Of a stretch of DNA of 6,849 nucleotides, positions 1 to 5,847 are shown piece after piece. Each line of letters begins with the position of its first letter. Positions within the stretch are counted from its first letter, which is position 1. The notes beneath the pieces are model-generated. The model saw nothing but the letters and a program-made list of their open reading frames with translations. It had not been told where the DNA came from and did not search any database. The DNA comes from Terriglobia bacterium (GTDB lineage Bacteria; Acidobacteriota; Terriglobia; UBA7540): positions 1 to 6,849 of the forward strand of contig JASHTO010000067.1 in the NCBI GenBank assembly GCA_030040515.1, read 5' to 3'. The position numbers were made by a program, and so were the translations under genes.

Positions 1-256
1 AGACGCGGCCATGTGGCCTGCCTTAAATGTGTGCCAAGGCGCGCTTTGAGCGTGCAGGCACGGCCTTCGAGTGGCAATGGAGAGTGCCACTATACCTACA
101 AGCAGAAATGAACAACTCGCAGTCAGAAGATGTCGAGACTGCTGGAAGACTCTTGCCATGTTTTTGCTGCTGAAGCTCAAACGCAACCCGAACTCGCAAA
201 AAGCAATTTTGCCACGGAACTCCGTGGCGGGCAAGACAAGGTTCAAAACGCTCTTC
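1..256. other. Non-coding left flank with small hairpins
   Basis: No gene is supported here. Three inverted repeats are visible. The first spans 31-61: outer arms GTGCC/GGCAC and inner arms GCGCGC/GCGTGC (one G-U pair) around a TTTGA loop. The second spans 71-90: GTGGCA/TGCCAC with an 8-base loop. The third, at 211-228, is listed separately as a possible terminator. A plus-strand frame starting at GTG 71 continues far into the DUF2950 gene, but its composition and antisense position mark it as a shadow. The stretch probably separates the DUF2950 operon from whatever lies to the left. Confidence 0.4.
211..228 (-). terminator. Possible intrinsic terminator of the DUF3300-DUF2950 operon
   Basis: A perfect 7-bp GC-rich stem (GCCACGG/CCGTGGC) with a 4-base loop lies about 30 bases past the DUF2950 stop codon. 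Read on the minus strand, the stem is followed by AAAATTGCTTTTTG. The T-run is displaced by several bases from the stem, so this is not a textbook terminator. Its position after the last gene of the operon is what favours the call. Confidence 0.4.
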
Positions 257-1294
257 TCACTGCGATTCCGCCTTCTGCCATGTCGCGTCCCGATCGTACT
301 GCTTAGGTTTTTTTGCAGTCTCGTCGGTGTTCGGCCCAAGGTCCTTTTGATAGACGACGCCGTCCTGGCCCACCATGAAGGTCATGACTCCCGACGAGCG
401 GTATTCGGCGGGGTAGGCCAGTATCGCGAAACCAGCGGTCATTTTGCCATCCACGACATAGCTTCGAGCGCCGCCTGGCTCGTTCGCTCCCTGGCCCGTC
501 AATATGTGAAAGTAATAGCCATGGAACGGCTCGGGCTTATGATTGGATTCTTGCGTATAGCCCGCCTGTGCAGCATCGGCGAGGAGCGGTCCGATGGGGC
601 TCTCTGCTTGTCCAGGCCCTGCTTCCCAGTAAAGGCCGTTCTGTTTGTGTGGATCGCTGAAGATTTTCTGCGCGTACTCTTTGGCGGGAGCGCCGTCATG
701 AGGTCGCGCATAGTACTCCTTCTCGGCGTCCACCAGTTCGTGGCACACTTGAATGACGGCCAACTCGTTTCTCCCCACTCTTCGGTACAAAATTTCCTGC
801 TTGCCGGCGGGCGTGTCGAAGAACCATTCCGCACCCTGGTTGACGATGGGGATGGGCGTCGGCCAGTTCTCAGCGCCGATGTAGAGCGTTACAGCTCCAT
901 CGGGCTCAGTAATCAAACGATGCATTTGCTCATATTTCTGAATGAAATTTTCCCGGTTATCCTTGTCTTCCACTTCGTCGCCCGAGGAGAGAATATCCTT
1001 GGCGTCTGGGCCGAGGATATTCAGCAAGGCGGATTGATTGTCCGCGCGAAGGGCATCGACGAGGGCCTGACAGGCGTCGGTGGCCGAGGGGAAGGTTTTC
1101 TGGCCGCTTTCTGGGGCGGCCGGGGGGCTTGCGTTAGTCGCGGCGCTCTCGGCATTTTGGCCGGAGGTAGCAGAACTGGGTGAGTGCGAAGCTGTATTGC
1201 AACCTACGATCGCAGCCGCGAGGATCGAGATTGCCGCGCACTTGGCCACGCTTACCTTCGCGCATCCTCCGAATTGACGAATTTCCTTGATCAT
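257..1294 (-). CDS. DUF2950 family lipoprotein
   Basis: The predicted product is a 345-residue exported lipoprotein. After a short charged N-terminus comes a hydrophobic segment (about residues 20-31) ending in the lipobox-like IVGC, which puts the lipidated Cys at 32. A Ser/Ala/Pro-rich linker (33-66) follows, then the DUF2950 domain to the C-terminus. Family-typical stretches I recognise are NWPTPIPIV (143-151), WFFDTPAG (157-164), KQNGLYW (217-223), PFHGYYFHIL (256-265), GKMTAGFAILAYPAEY (283-298) and GVMTFMV..DGVVYQKDLG (302-320). The function of DUF2950 is unknown and I infer no enzymatic role. The ATG at 1294 was chosen over one nine codons upstream (1321) because AAGGA (1308-1304) lies 9 bases before it, while the upstream ATG has no ribosome-binding site. 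It is the second gene after the DUF3300 gene, 72 bases downstream, and the two families are often found side by side. The domain call is firm; the start is likely. Confidence 0.9.
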   Translation of the reverse strand: MIKEIRQFGGCAKVSVAKCAAISILAAAIVGCNTASHSPSSATSGQNAESAATNASPPAAPESGQKTFPSATDACQALVDALRADNQSALLNILGPDAKDILSSGDEVEDKDNRENFIQKYEQMHRLITEPDGAVTLYIGAENWPTPIPIVNQGAEWFFDTPAGKQEILYRRVGRNELAVIQVCHELVDAEKEYYARPHDGAPAKEYAQKIFSDPHKQNGLYWEAGPGQAESPIGPLLADAAQAGYTQESNHKPEPFHGYYFHILTGQGANEPGGARSYVVDGKMTAGFAILAYPAEYRSSGVMTFMVGQDGVVYQKDLGPNTDETAKKPKQYDRDATWQKAESQ

Positions 1295-1366
1295 GGCCCT
1301 TTTTCCTTCCTGTGCGCTCATGTCGGGTAGGAACTTCTGGGTATTGCCGTGACCTCTTGATCGGCA

Positions 1367-2428
1367 TTACCTGCGGCCGCCACCACCGCGCATGCCGCCA
1401 CCGAAGCTGGCTCGGCCGCGGGAAGAGAAGGTTCGCGTGTCGCCTCCGTGGGCAAATCCGCCGAATGCTCCAGTGCGTCCCCGAGCGCTGAAAGCTCCTC
1501 GAGTATTTCCGAAGGATCGCTCCGGGCCTCGTGCGCCGGCAAAACCGCGCAAGCTACGGTCGCCGCGCCCGAATGTCGAATAGCCACGGAAATTCCCATG
1601 AAAGTAAGCGGCGCGATCATAGAATGCGTGGCTGTGGAAGGCATAAGGTCTTCCGCCAAAGAAGAGTCCACCATGGATCCAATCAAATCCCCACGCATGC
1701 CAGCCCCAGCCAAATCCGAAGAACGGGCCGATGCCGAAACCTATTCCAAAAGTGATGAACGGCCCGGGGACACCCCACCACGGGTACAAGCCCGGCCATA
1801 AGACGAGGGGATAGCCATAGATGAGAGTGGGGTCATACATCGGCACATAGACTACCTGCGGATTCGCAGGTTGAATAACGACGTCGTCACCCTGGTCTGT
1901 TACGACCTGCTGCGGCGTGCTCTGCAGCTTGCCTGCGTCTTTCGCTTTCTTGCGCAGGTACTGCACGGCCTTCATGACATCCTGGGGCTGGTTGTAATTC
2001 GCATCGCCAAGCTCGGACGTCCAGGAGAGATTCTTATCAAGGTTCGCCACCACGGAGGGATATTGGGTTATCGCCTTGACGCTCGGGTCCCAGTCCTGCT
2101 TGTCAACTTCCGCCCCCAGGGCCGCGCCTTTCAGATTGGGGTTCTGCTGAAGGAAGCGGTCAGCTTCGACGATCTGTGTGGGATAAGCGGCAGCCGCCAG
2201 AATCTGGGCGAGCATCGGATCGGGATAGAGGGCGATCGGCGCCACGAGCTGGCGCAACTGATCCTTGTCCAAGTGCGCGGGCGCCGGCTGCTCGGGGGGC
2301 AGAGTCGGCGCCTGAGGTTCTGCGAACGCCGAGCCAAAGCTAGCCAACCACACCGGGCTCATCGCTAATACCACGGCGCACGAAACGAGCCACATCCATG
2401 TCCCATGATTTGAAACCTTCCCTCTCAT
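1367..2428 (-). CDS. Secreted DUF3300 protein with Gly/Arg-rich tail
   Basis: The product has 353 residues. A signal peptide (about 1-36, cleavage after SAFA) is followed by a Pro-rich linker and the DUF3300 domain (about 53-220). Characteristic stretches include LVAPIALYPDPMLAQILAAA, DWDPSVKAITQYP and VVYVPMYDPTLIYGYP. The next segment (about 220-275) is rich in Gly, Phe and Trp. The last 65 or so residues are low-complexity Gly/Arg/Phe/Ser with RG and GG repeats, ending GGGGRR. Such a composition suggests a flexible or surface-associated region rather than a catalytic one. The function of DUF3300 is unknown. An in-frame ATG exists at 2515, but the ATG at 2428 is preferred: AGGAG (2440-2436) lies 7 bases before it and a clean signal peptide follows directly. 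The gene heads an operon with the DUF2950 lipoprotein gene, so the two products probably act together in the envelope. That link is inferred from context only. Confidence 0.9.
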   Translation of the reverse strand: MRGKVSNHGTWMWLVSCAVVLAMSPVWLASFGSAFAEPQAPTLPPEQPAPAHLDKDQLRQLVAPIALYPDPMLAQILAAAAYPTQIVEADRFLQQNPNLKGAALGAEVDKQDWDPSVKAITQYPSVVANLDKNLSWTSELGDANYNQPQDVMKAVQYLRKKAKDAGKLQSTPQQVVTDQGDDVVIQPANPQVVYVPMYDPTLIYGYPLVLWPGLYPWWGVPGPFITFGIGFGIGPFFGFGWGWHAWGFDWIHGGLFFGGRPYAFHSHAFYDRAAYFHGNFRGYSTFGRGDRSLRGFAGARGPERSFGNTRGAFSARGRTGAFGGFAHGGDTRTFSSRGRASFGGGMRGGGGRR

Positions 2429-2435
2429 CGCCTCT

Positions 2436-2440
2436 CTCCT
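2436..2440 (-). promoter_or_regulatory. Ribosome-binding site deciding the DUF3300 start
   Basis: AGGAG on the minus strand, 7 bases before the ATG at 2428. It supports that start over the upstream in-frame ATG at 2515, which would add 29 residues in front of the signal peptide. Confidence 0.75.
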
Positions 2441-2486
2441 GATCGCGCAACGCGTCCTTAATGCCGGCGTTGCCTGCCCTGTAGGA

Positions 2487-2492
2487 AGTATA
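2487..2492 (-). promoter_or_regulatory. Candidate -10 element of the DUF3300-DUF2950 operon
   Basis: TATACT on the minus strand matches the sigma70 -10 consensus in five of six positions. It would place transcription start near 2480, giving a leader of about 50 bases to the ATG at 2428. No convincing -35 hexamer lies 16-18 bases upstream, so this is weak. If real, it also excludes the longer start at 2515, which would be upstream of the promoter. Confidence 0.25.
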
Positions 2493-2679
2493 CCTCCATA
2501 TTGTTTGTTGCCCACAGAGGCATTTTCGTTCGCCGGAAATCGGCCAAAGCTGTGACTGGATTGAAGCCCTTCGCTTGCCGGCCATACGTCTTACCACAGC
2601 GGACAGGCCAATACCGCAGTAGAATGCTGCGAGTGAAATTCGCGCCGGGCCGTCAATCTTAAGTTGTCAGGAGAGCGCA

Positions 2680-2901
2680 ATGACTTGCTGTAATCTTCTC
2701 GAGAATGCGATTGAGCGTGAGGTCTTTTATTTCGGCCCGCAACATCGGATCGACGACGGGCGAATCGTTAACGAAGTGAGCACGGAATATTTCATCCGTG
2801 CCGCCGCCTCGCGCGGGTACGATTATTGGGGTGTGAATTACTGCCCCTTTTGCGGCCGCGCCCTCTCCCTGGGCCTCTGGCAGGCGGAGAAGAAAAAGTG
2901 A
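2680..2901 (+). CDS. Small CPFC zinc-ribbon-like protein
   Basis: This is a 73-residue soluble protein of unknown function. Cys3-Cys4 lie near the N-terminus, and a CPFCG knuckle (Cys55, Cys58) lies near the C-terminus in the context NYCPFCGRALS. Two cysteine pairs could together bind one zinc, although a full zinc ribbon normally has two spaced CxxC pairs, so metal binding is only a suggestion. The middle (10-50) is mixed with many charged and aromatic residues. The C-terminus is EKKK. There is no signal peptide or membrane segment. AGGAG (2669-2673) is 6 bases before the ATG, a strong ribosome-binding site that argues the short frame is translated. A TAGAAT at 2620-2625 could be its -10 box, but no -35 accompanies it. 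It is transcribed divergently from the DUF3300 operon and convergently with the next gene, so it is probably monocistronic. Confidence 0.75.
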   Translation: MTCCNLLENAIEREVFYFGPQHRIDDGRIVNEVSTEYFIRAAASRGYDYWGVNYCPFCGRALSLGLWQAEKKK

Positions 2902-2949
2902 GGTTGCTCCGCGGGCATTCGGGCTGCCGCTGACAGGCTCTCACCGCCG

Positions 2950-3603
2950 TCATTCAAATGAAATGGTTTTCAACTGGGAAAGTGGGACGGAAAAGTCAAA
3001 GGCCTGCTGACTGGCCGGATTGTATTTATCCGTAATTCCCAGGAAGCGAACCTCCGCGGGCAGAGTCGTGCGCATGAGAAATTTACCGGCGACGGTTTTT
3101 CCTTCACGCGATGTGATGCTGAGGTGATTGCCCTGGATATCCACGCGATCGATATCTTCGAATTTGATTTCTTCGGCTCCGCCTGCGTCGGTTTCGAGAG
3201 TGATGGTGGTCGTGGCAGGGACGGATTCCAGCAGAGAACCGCGGCCGCCGGGGGGGTAGAAGTCGAGATAACAGTCGTAGACGTGAGTGGCTTTCCCGGC
3301 TTGATCGGTGACCGTCGTCTTGAACCCGAAATGTTTCCACTCATCAACAATCTGCTCGCGCGTCTGCGGGTTCACTACAACGCGAAAGGGCAGGCTGCCG
3401 CGGTTGAGACGCACCACCACCACACGCCGATCGCGAAGATCGAAATGTTTGTACGTTACGAAGGAGGAATCCTGCTCAATCACGATGGCGCTGCGTTGAA
3501 GGACAATTTCCTTGCCTTCGGAGTTGGTTTGATAAATGGTGTCGCCGAAGAGTGGGAGCGCGAGGAGCGCCATGCCGGAGCAGACCAGCAAGAATGCTTT
3601 CAT
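2950..3603 (-). CDS. Secreted protein of unknown function
   Basis: I do not recognise a family. From the ATG at 3603 the product has 217 residues. An N-terminal signal peptide (about 1-20, MKAFLLVC..LPLFG, cleavage before DT) suggests export. The mature part is rich in predicted beta strands: residues 30-80 carry alternating hydrophobic stretches such as RRVVVVRLNRG. The segment 132-178 (TITLETD..IKFEDIDRVDI..LSITSREGKTVAGKFLM) looks like a small beta-barrel repeat of the kind found in proteins that respond to or assemble at the envelope. A lone Cys111 lies in YDCYLDFYPPGGRG. A GTG three codons upstream (3612) is an alternative start; neither start has a clear ribosome-binding site. It lies 76 bases downstream of the TPR gene on the same strand, with a stable hairpin between, so it may be read partly from the TPR promoter. 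Confidence 0.75.
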   Translation of the reverse strand: MKAFLLVCSGMALLALPLFGDTIYQTNSEGKEIVLQRSAIVIEQDSSFVTYKHFDLRDRRVVVVRLNRGSLPFRVVVNPQTREQIVDEWKHFGFKTTVTDQAGKATHVYDCYLDFYPPGGRGSLLESVPATTTITLETDAGGAEEIKFEDIDRVDIQGNHLSITSREGKTVAGKFLMRTTLPAEVRFLGITDKYNPASQQAFDFSVPLSQLKTISFE

Positions 3604-3626
3604 CGGAATCACGATTCACGAAAGAA

Positions 3627-3658
3627 CCCCGCCGCGAAATCATTGAACTGCGGCGGGG
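3627..3658 (-). terminator. GC-rich hairpin between TPR gene and downstream gene
   Basis: A perfect 9-bp stem (CCCCGCCGC/GCGGCGGGG) encloses a 14-base loop. It begins about 20 bases after the TPR stop codon, and on the minus strand is followed by TTCTTTCGTG, a short and interrupted T-rich run. It could be a leaky terminator or an attenuator that lowers expression of the downstream secreted protein, whose start is only about 24 bases further on. It may equally be an RNA-stabilising hairpin protecting the TPR message. Confidence 0.5.
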
Positions 3659-3679
3659 CCTAGTGACTTGGGCAAGACC

Positions 3680-4762
3680 CTAGTTCTTTTTCTTGGAGTT
3701 GTACGTTAAGTTTTGTTTGCCCGTCAGCGCCTGGATGCTGGCTTGCGCCGCGGGGGCATTCGGTCCATTGGGTTGCAGCTTCAAGTAGGTCTGAAAGGCC
3801 TCGACCGTGCCGGCTGCCGGAATGACGGTCCCGTCCGGTTTGTATTGTGCCTTGCCCATCAGCGCTGTGCCCAGCCAGTACCAGGCGTTGGCGTTGGTAG
3901 GGTCAAGGTCCGTCGATTTCTTCAAGGCGTCCGCGGCCTGGTCCATTTGGTTCTTGTTCACCATGATGGCGCCCAGATTGTAGTAGTAGCCCGAGGCGCC
4001 CGTGGGGTTCAGCTCCGCCGCCTTCTTGAACTCGGCGGCAGCGTCGTCCGTTCTCCCCATATCGGCATACAAACTGCCCAAATTGTTGTGGAGACCGGCA
4101 TCGTTGGGGTCGGCCGCCATACACTTTTGGTAATAATCCAGGGCCTTGGCCTGATCAGCTTTTCGATTATCGGGATTCGTTTCGGCATTCGCGGCTTTGG
4201 CCCACGTGTCCGCCAATCGCGACTCGACAATAAGCAGGTTTTTGTCTTTGGCAAGCGGAAGCGCCTGTTCATACTTTGCGGCTGCGTCCGTATACTGCTT
4301 GGCGTTATAGAGTGCCGTTCCCTGATCGAAAATCTGTTTCAAGTTCGCACTTTGCTTTTGTTCCGCCACCTGCTTTTGGTATTCGGGACTGGCCGCCTGC
4401 TCCTTTTGGGCTTCCTGCATGGCCTTCCCCAAGTCCAGGTTGACCTCCACCGGGTCGCCGACGCCGATGGTGTGCTGCTCGGAATACAAATCCTTGCCAT
4501 CGGGTCCTACAACGACAATGGTGTAATTGCCGGGCGCCAGCCCAATGTAAACGTATTCGCCTTTTTTATTGGTTTTGGTCTTGTTGCTCCAATGGATATC
4601 CTTTCGCTCGACGCGAATGACATAGCCTGCCATCGGTTTTCCGCCCTCCCCGGTAACCTTGCCCTCCACGCCCCCGGTTTGTCCGAACGCCGGAAGGCAG
4701 GTGAGTAACGCCGCGAGGACGACTGCCGCACCCAAAATTTTTCGCACCCAAGAAGCAGACAT
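3680..4762 (-). CDS. Secreted carboxypeptidase-regulatory-like and TPR protein
   Basis: The product has 360 residues. The signal peptide (1-27, cleavage AFG|Q) is followed by a beta-sandwich domain of the carboxypeptidase regulatory-like type (about 30-110). This domain shows GGVEGKVTGEGGKPMAGYVI, then GEYVYIGLAPGNYTIVVVGPDGK, the usual opening and closing strands. A Glu/Gln/Lys-rich linker that may be coiled coil (111-140) follows. At least four to five tetratricopeptide repeats run from about 141 to 345, clearest in HNNLGSLYADMGRTDDAAAEF, YYNLGAIMVNKNQMDQAADAL and AWYWLGTALMGKAQY, with typical NP/DP turns between helices. The tail is basic (KKKN). It is probably a periplasmic protein-protein scaffold; no catalytic site is seen. 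The ATG at 4762 was preferred over the in-frame ATGs at 4789 and 4786 because GGGAGG lies 5 bases before it and a promoter is predicted to start transcription near 4787. Confidence 0.9.
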   Translation of the reverse strand: MSASWVRKILGAAVVLAALLTCLPAFGQTGGVEGKVTGEGGKPMAGYVIRVERKDIHWSNKTKTNKKGEYVYIGLAPGNYTIVVVGPDGKDLYSEQHTIGVGDPVEVNLDLGKAMQEAQKEQAASPEYQKQVAEQKQSANLKQIFDQGTALYNAKQYTDAAAKYEQALPLAKDKNLLIVESRLADTWAKAANAETNPDNRKADQAKALDYYQKCMAADPNDAGLHNNLGSLYADMGRTDDAAAEFKKAAELNPTGASGYYYNLGAIMVNKNQMDQAADALKKSTDLDPTNANAWYWLGTALMGKAQYKPDGTVIPAAGTVEAFQTYLKLQPNGPNAPAAQASIQALTGKQNLTYNSKKKN

Positions 4763-4793
4763 AAGTGCCTCCCTTCTTCTTGCCATCATTCCT

Positions 4794-4822
4794 ATTCTAG
4801 CTTTTCGGTCTCAGGGACTCAA
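4794..4822 (-). promoter_or_regulatory. Sigma70-type promoter of the TPR gene
   Basis: On the minus strand, TTGAGT (4822-4817) and TAGAAT (4799-4794) are separated by exactly 17 bases. Each matches the consensus in four or five of six positions. Start of transcription is expected near 4787, giving a leader of about 25 bases that contains the GGGAGG ribosome-binding site. The repeat element at 4836-4971 ends 13 bases upstream of the -35 box. Confidence 0.6.
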
Positions 4823-4835
4823 CTGCTACCCTGAA

Positions 4836-4971
4836 GTGGTACAGTTGAATTCGCGGCGTAGGGGCACCCCTCGCCCTGCGGCCCATAGCCTTCGGGCGAC
4901 GGGTCGTGGGTGCCCTGGCCATGGCACTGGGCAGGCACGAGGCCTGCCCCTACGAATACAAACTGTACCAC
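4836..4971 (-). repeat. Inverted-repeat element, copy 1 (after queC)
   Basis: A 136-bp unit with nested inverted ends. The outer ends are perfect 11-bp arms, GTGGTACAGTT (4836-4846) and its complement (4961-4971). The inner ends are perfect 10-bp arms, CGTAGGGGCA (4857-4866) and TGCCCCTACG (4945-4954). Inside, GGGCAGGC (4929-4936) and GCCTGCCC (4942-4949) form an 8-bp hairpin with loop ACGAG. GGGCACCC (4862-4869) is complementary to GGGTGCCC (4908-4915). On the minus strand its beginning closely matches the start of copy 2 on the plus strand, so the two copies are in opposite orientation. It starts 10 bases beyond the queC stop and contains no gene. It resembles REP- or MITE-like dispersed elements and may act as a terminator for the que operon. 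No transposase is present, so movement in trans would be needed. Confidence 0.75.
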
Positions 4972-4980
4972 CACCCGCCA

Positions 4981-5742
4981 TTATTCCGAATGGTGCGCGG
5001 ATTCGTGCTTTCGCGCGTAATGAGGACGCTGGAGATAAGGAATCGGATCCTCCATTCTCGCCTCCTCAAATGCCCGCAAGCGCAACGCGCAACTATCGCA
5101 AACGCCGCAGGCCACCTCCTCCGACTGGTAACAAGACCAGGTGAGGTGAAAAGGCGCATTCAGTTCGCGCCCGCGGCGCACAATCTCACTCTTGCGCAGA
5201 TGAATTACCGGCGTCACGATTTCGAGTTGCGTTTCGGGTCTGGTTCCGGAGCTTATGACGCGGTTGAAGGCTGCATAGTATTCCGGGCGGCAATCGGGGT
5301 AGCCTGAACTATCTTCCGCCACGGCTCCCACGAAAATTTTGCACGCGCCCAGAACTTCACCCCAGGAAACGGCGATGGAAATGAAATGCGCGTTGCGAAA
5401 AGGAACATAGCTGGAGGGGATTTCCTGCCGTTCGAGGTTGGCGGCCTCCACCGCGATTCTGGAATCGGTAAGGCTCGATCCTCCTATTTGCTTCAGATGA
5501 TCCAGGCGACAGACCAGGCGATGCCGGGCGCGATAGAAATCCGCCACCGCATTGAAGGCGCGGATCTCCCGCGTCTCAGTCCGCTGCCCGTAACCGACGT
5601 GAAGCATAGCGAGGCAATAGTCAAGATTTGCAATCGCTGTGGTCACGCAACTATCCATGCCGCCACTGGCAAGAATGATCGCCAATGGCTTGCCCGAGGT
5701 CCGTTCTCTGTTGTCCGATGCCGGTCTTGTGTTTTCCGTCAT
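4981..5742 (-). CDS. queC: 7-cyano-7-deazaguanine (preQ0) synthase
   Basis: QueC converts 7-carboxy-7-deazaguanine to preQ0 in the cytoplasm, using ATP and ammonia, on the route to queuosine in tRNA. The 253-residue product has the PP-loop SGGMDS (26-31) that binds ATP. It also has the four zinc cysteines, Cys204, 212, 215 and 218, in the pattern C-x7-C-x2-C-x2-C. Other family stretches are HVGYGQRTE, YVPFRNAHFISIA, DSSGYPDCRPEYY and FHLTWSCYQ. Its length is near the family norm of roughly 220-250. The reading frame stays open upstream to an ATG at 5823, but those extra 27 residues are translated from the repeat element, so the ATG at 5742 is taken as the start; no other Met precedes the PP-loop. 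No clear ribosome-binding site precedes it: the leader between the repeat and the ATG is AT-rich. queC is the second gene of the que operon, 105 bases after queE. Confidence 0.95.
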   Translation of the reverse strand: MTENTRPASDNRERTSGKPLAIILASGGMDSCVTTAIANLDYCLAMLHVGYGQRTETREIRAFNAVADFYRARHRLVCRLDHLKQIGGSSLTDSRIAVEAANLERQEIPSSYVPFRNAHFISIAVSWGEVLGACKIFVGAVAEDSSGYPDCRPEYYAAFNRVISSGTRPETQLEIVTPVIHLRKSEIVRRGRELNAPFHLTWSCYQSEEVACGVCDSCALRLRAFEEARMEDPIPYLQRPHYARKHESAHHSE

Positions 5743-5763
5743 GAAAATTTCAACAATCAGTTT

Positions 5764-5837
5764 CGTAGGGGCAGGGCTCGTCCCTGCCCTTGCGCCCGCC
5801 GATGCCGGGCGGGGCACCCGCAAGGGATGCCCCTACG
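5764..5837 (+). repeat. Inverted-repeat element, copy 2 (between queE and queC)
   Basis: A 74-bp unit with perfect 10-bp terminal inverted repeats, CGTAGGGGCA (5764-5773) and TGCCCCTACG (5828-5837). It folds as two hairpins. The left one is GGGCAGGG (5769-5776) with CCCTGCCC (5782-5789) around CTCGT. The right one is GGGGCACCC (5811-5819) with GGG-A-TGCCCC (5824-5833), one bulged A and a GCAA loop of the GNRA type. It fills most of the queE-queC gap, from 10 bases after the queE stop to 21 bases before the queC start, so it would be transcribed within the operon mRNA. It lacks the outer GTGGTACAGTT arms of copy 1. The hairpins could reduce queC expression or stabilise the upstream message. 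Confidence 0.75.
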
Positions 5838-5847
5838 ATAGAATCTT

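Noticed and set aside
71..1183. Long plus-strand frame of 370 residues antisense to the DUF2950 gene
   Set aside because: It lies opposite a gene with clear family motifs, starts at a GTG within a hairpin and has no recognisable domain. A high-GC shadow frame explains it.
1871..2368. Plus-strand frame of 165 residues antisense to the DUF3300 gene
   Set aside because: It overlaps the conserved DUF3300 domain on the other strand and shows no domain or start signal of its own.
2429..2515. N-terminal extension of the DUF3300 protein from the ATG at 2515
   Set aside because: It would put 29 non-hydrophobic residues before the signal peptide and begin upstream of the candidate -10 box; the ATG at 2428 has a good AGGAG site.
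3713..4708. Plus-strand frame of 331 residues antisense to the TPR gene
   Set aside because: The minus strand has a signal peptide, a beta-sandwich domain and TPRs; the plus frame has only repetitive Val/Gly/Arg-rich sequence and no ribosome-binding site.
4836..5837. CRISPR array or transposon carrying queC
   Set aside because: Only two diverged repeat units in opposite orientation are present, with no spacer periodicity and no transposase gene between or beside them.
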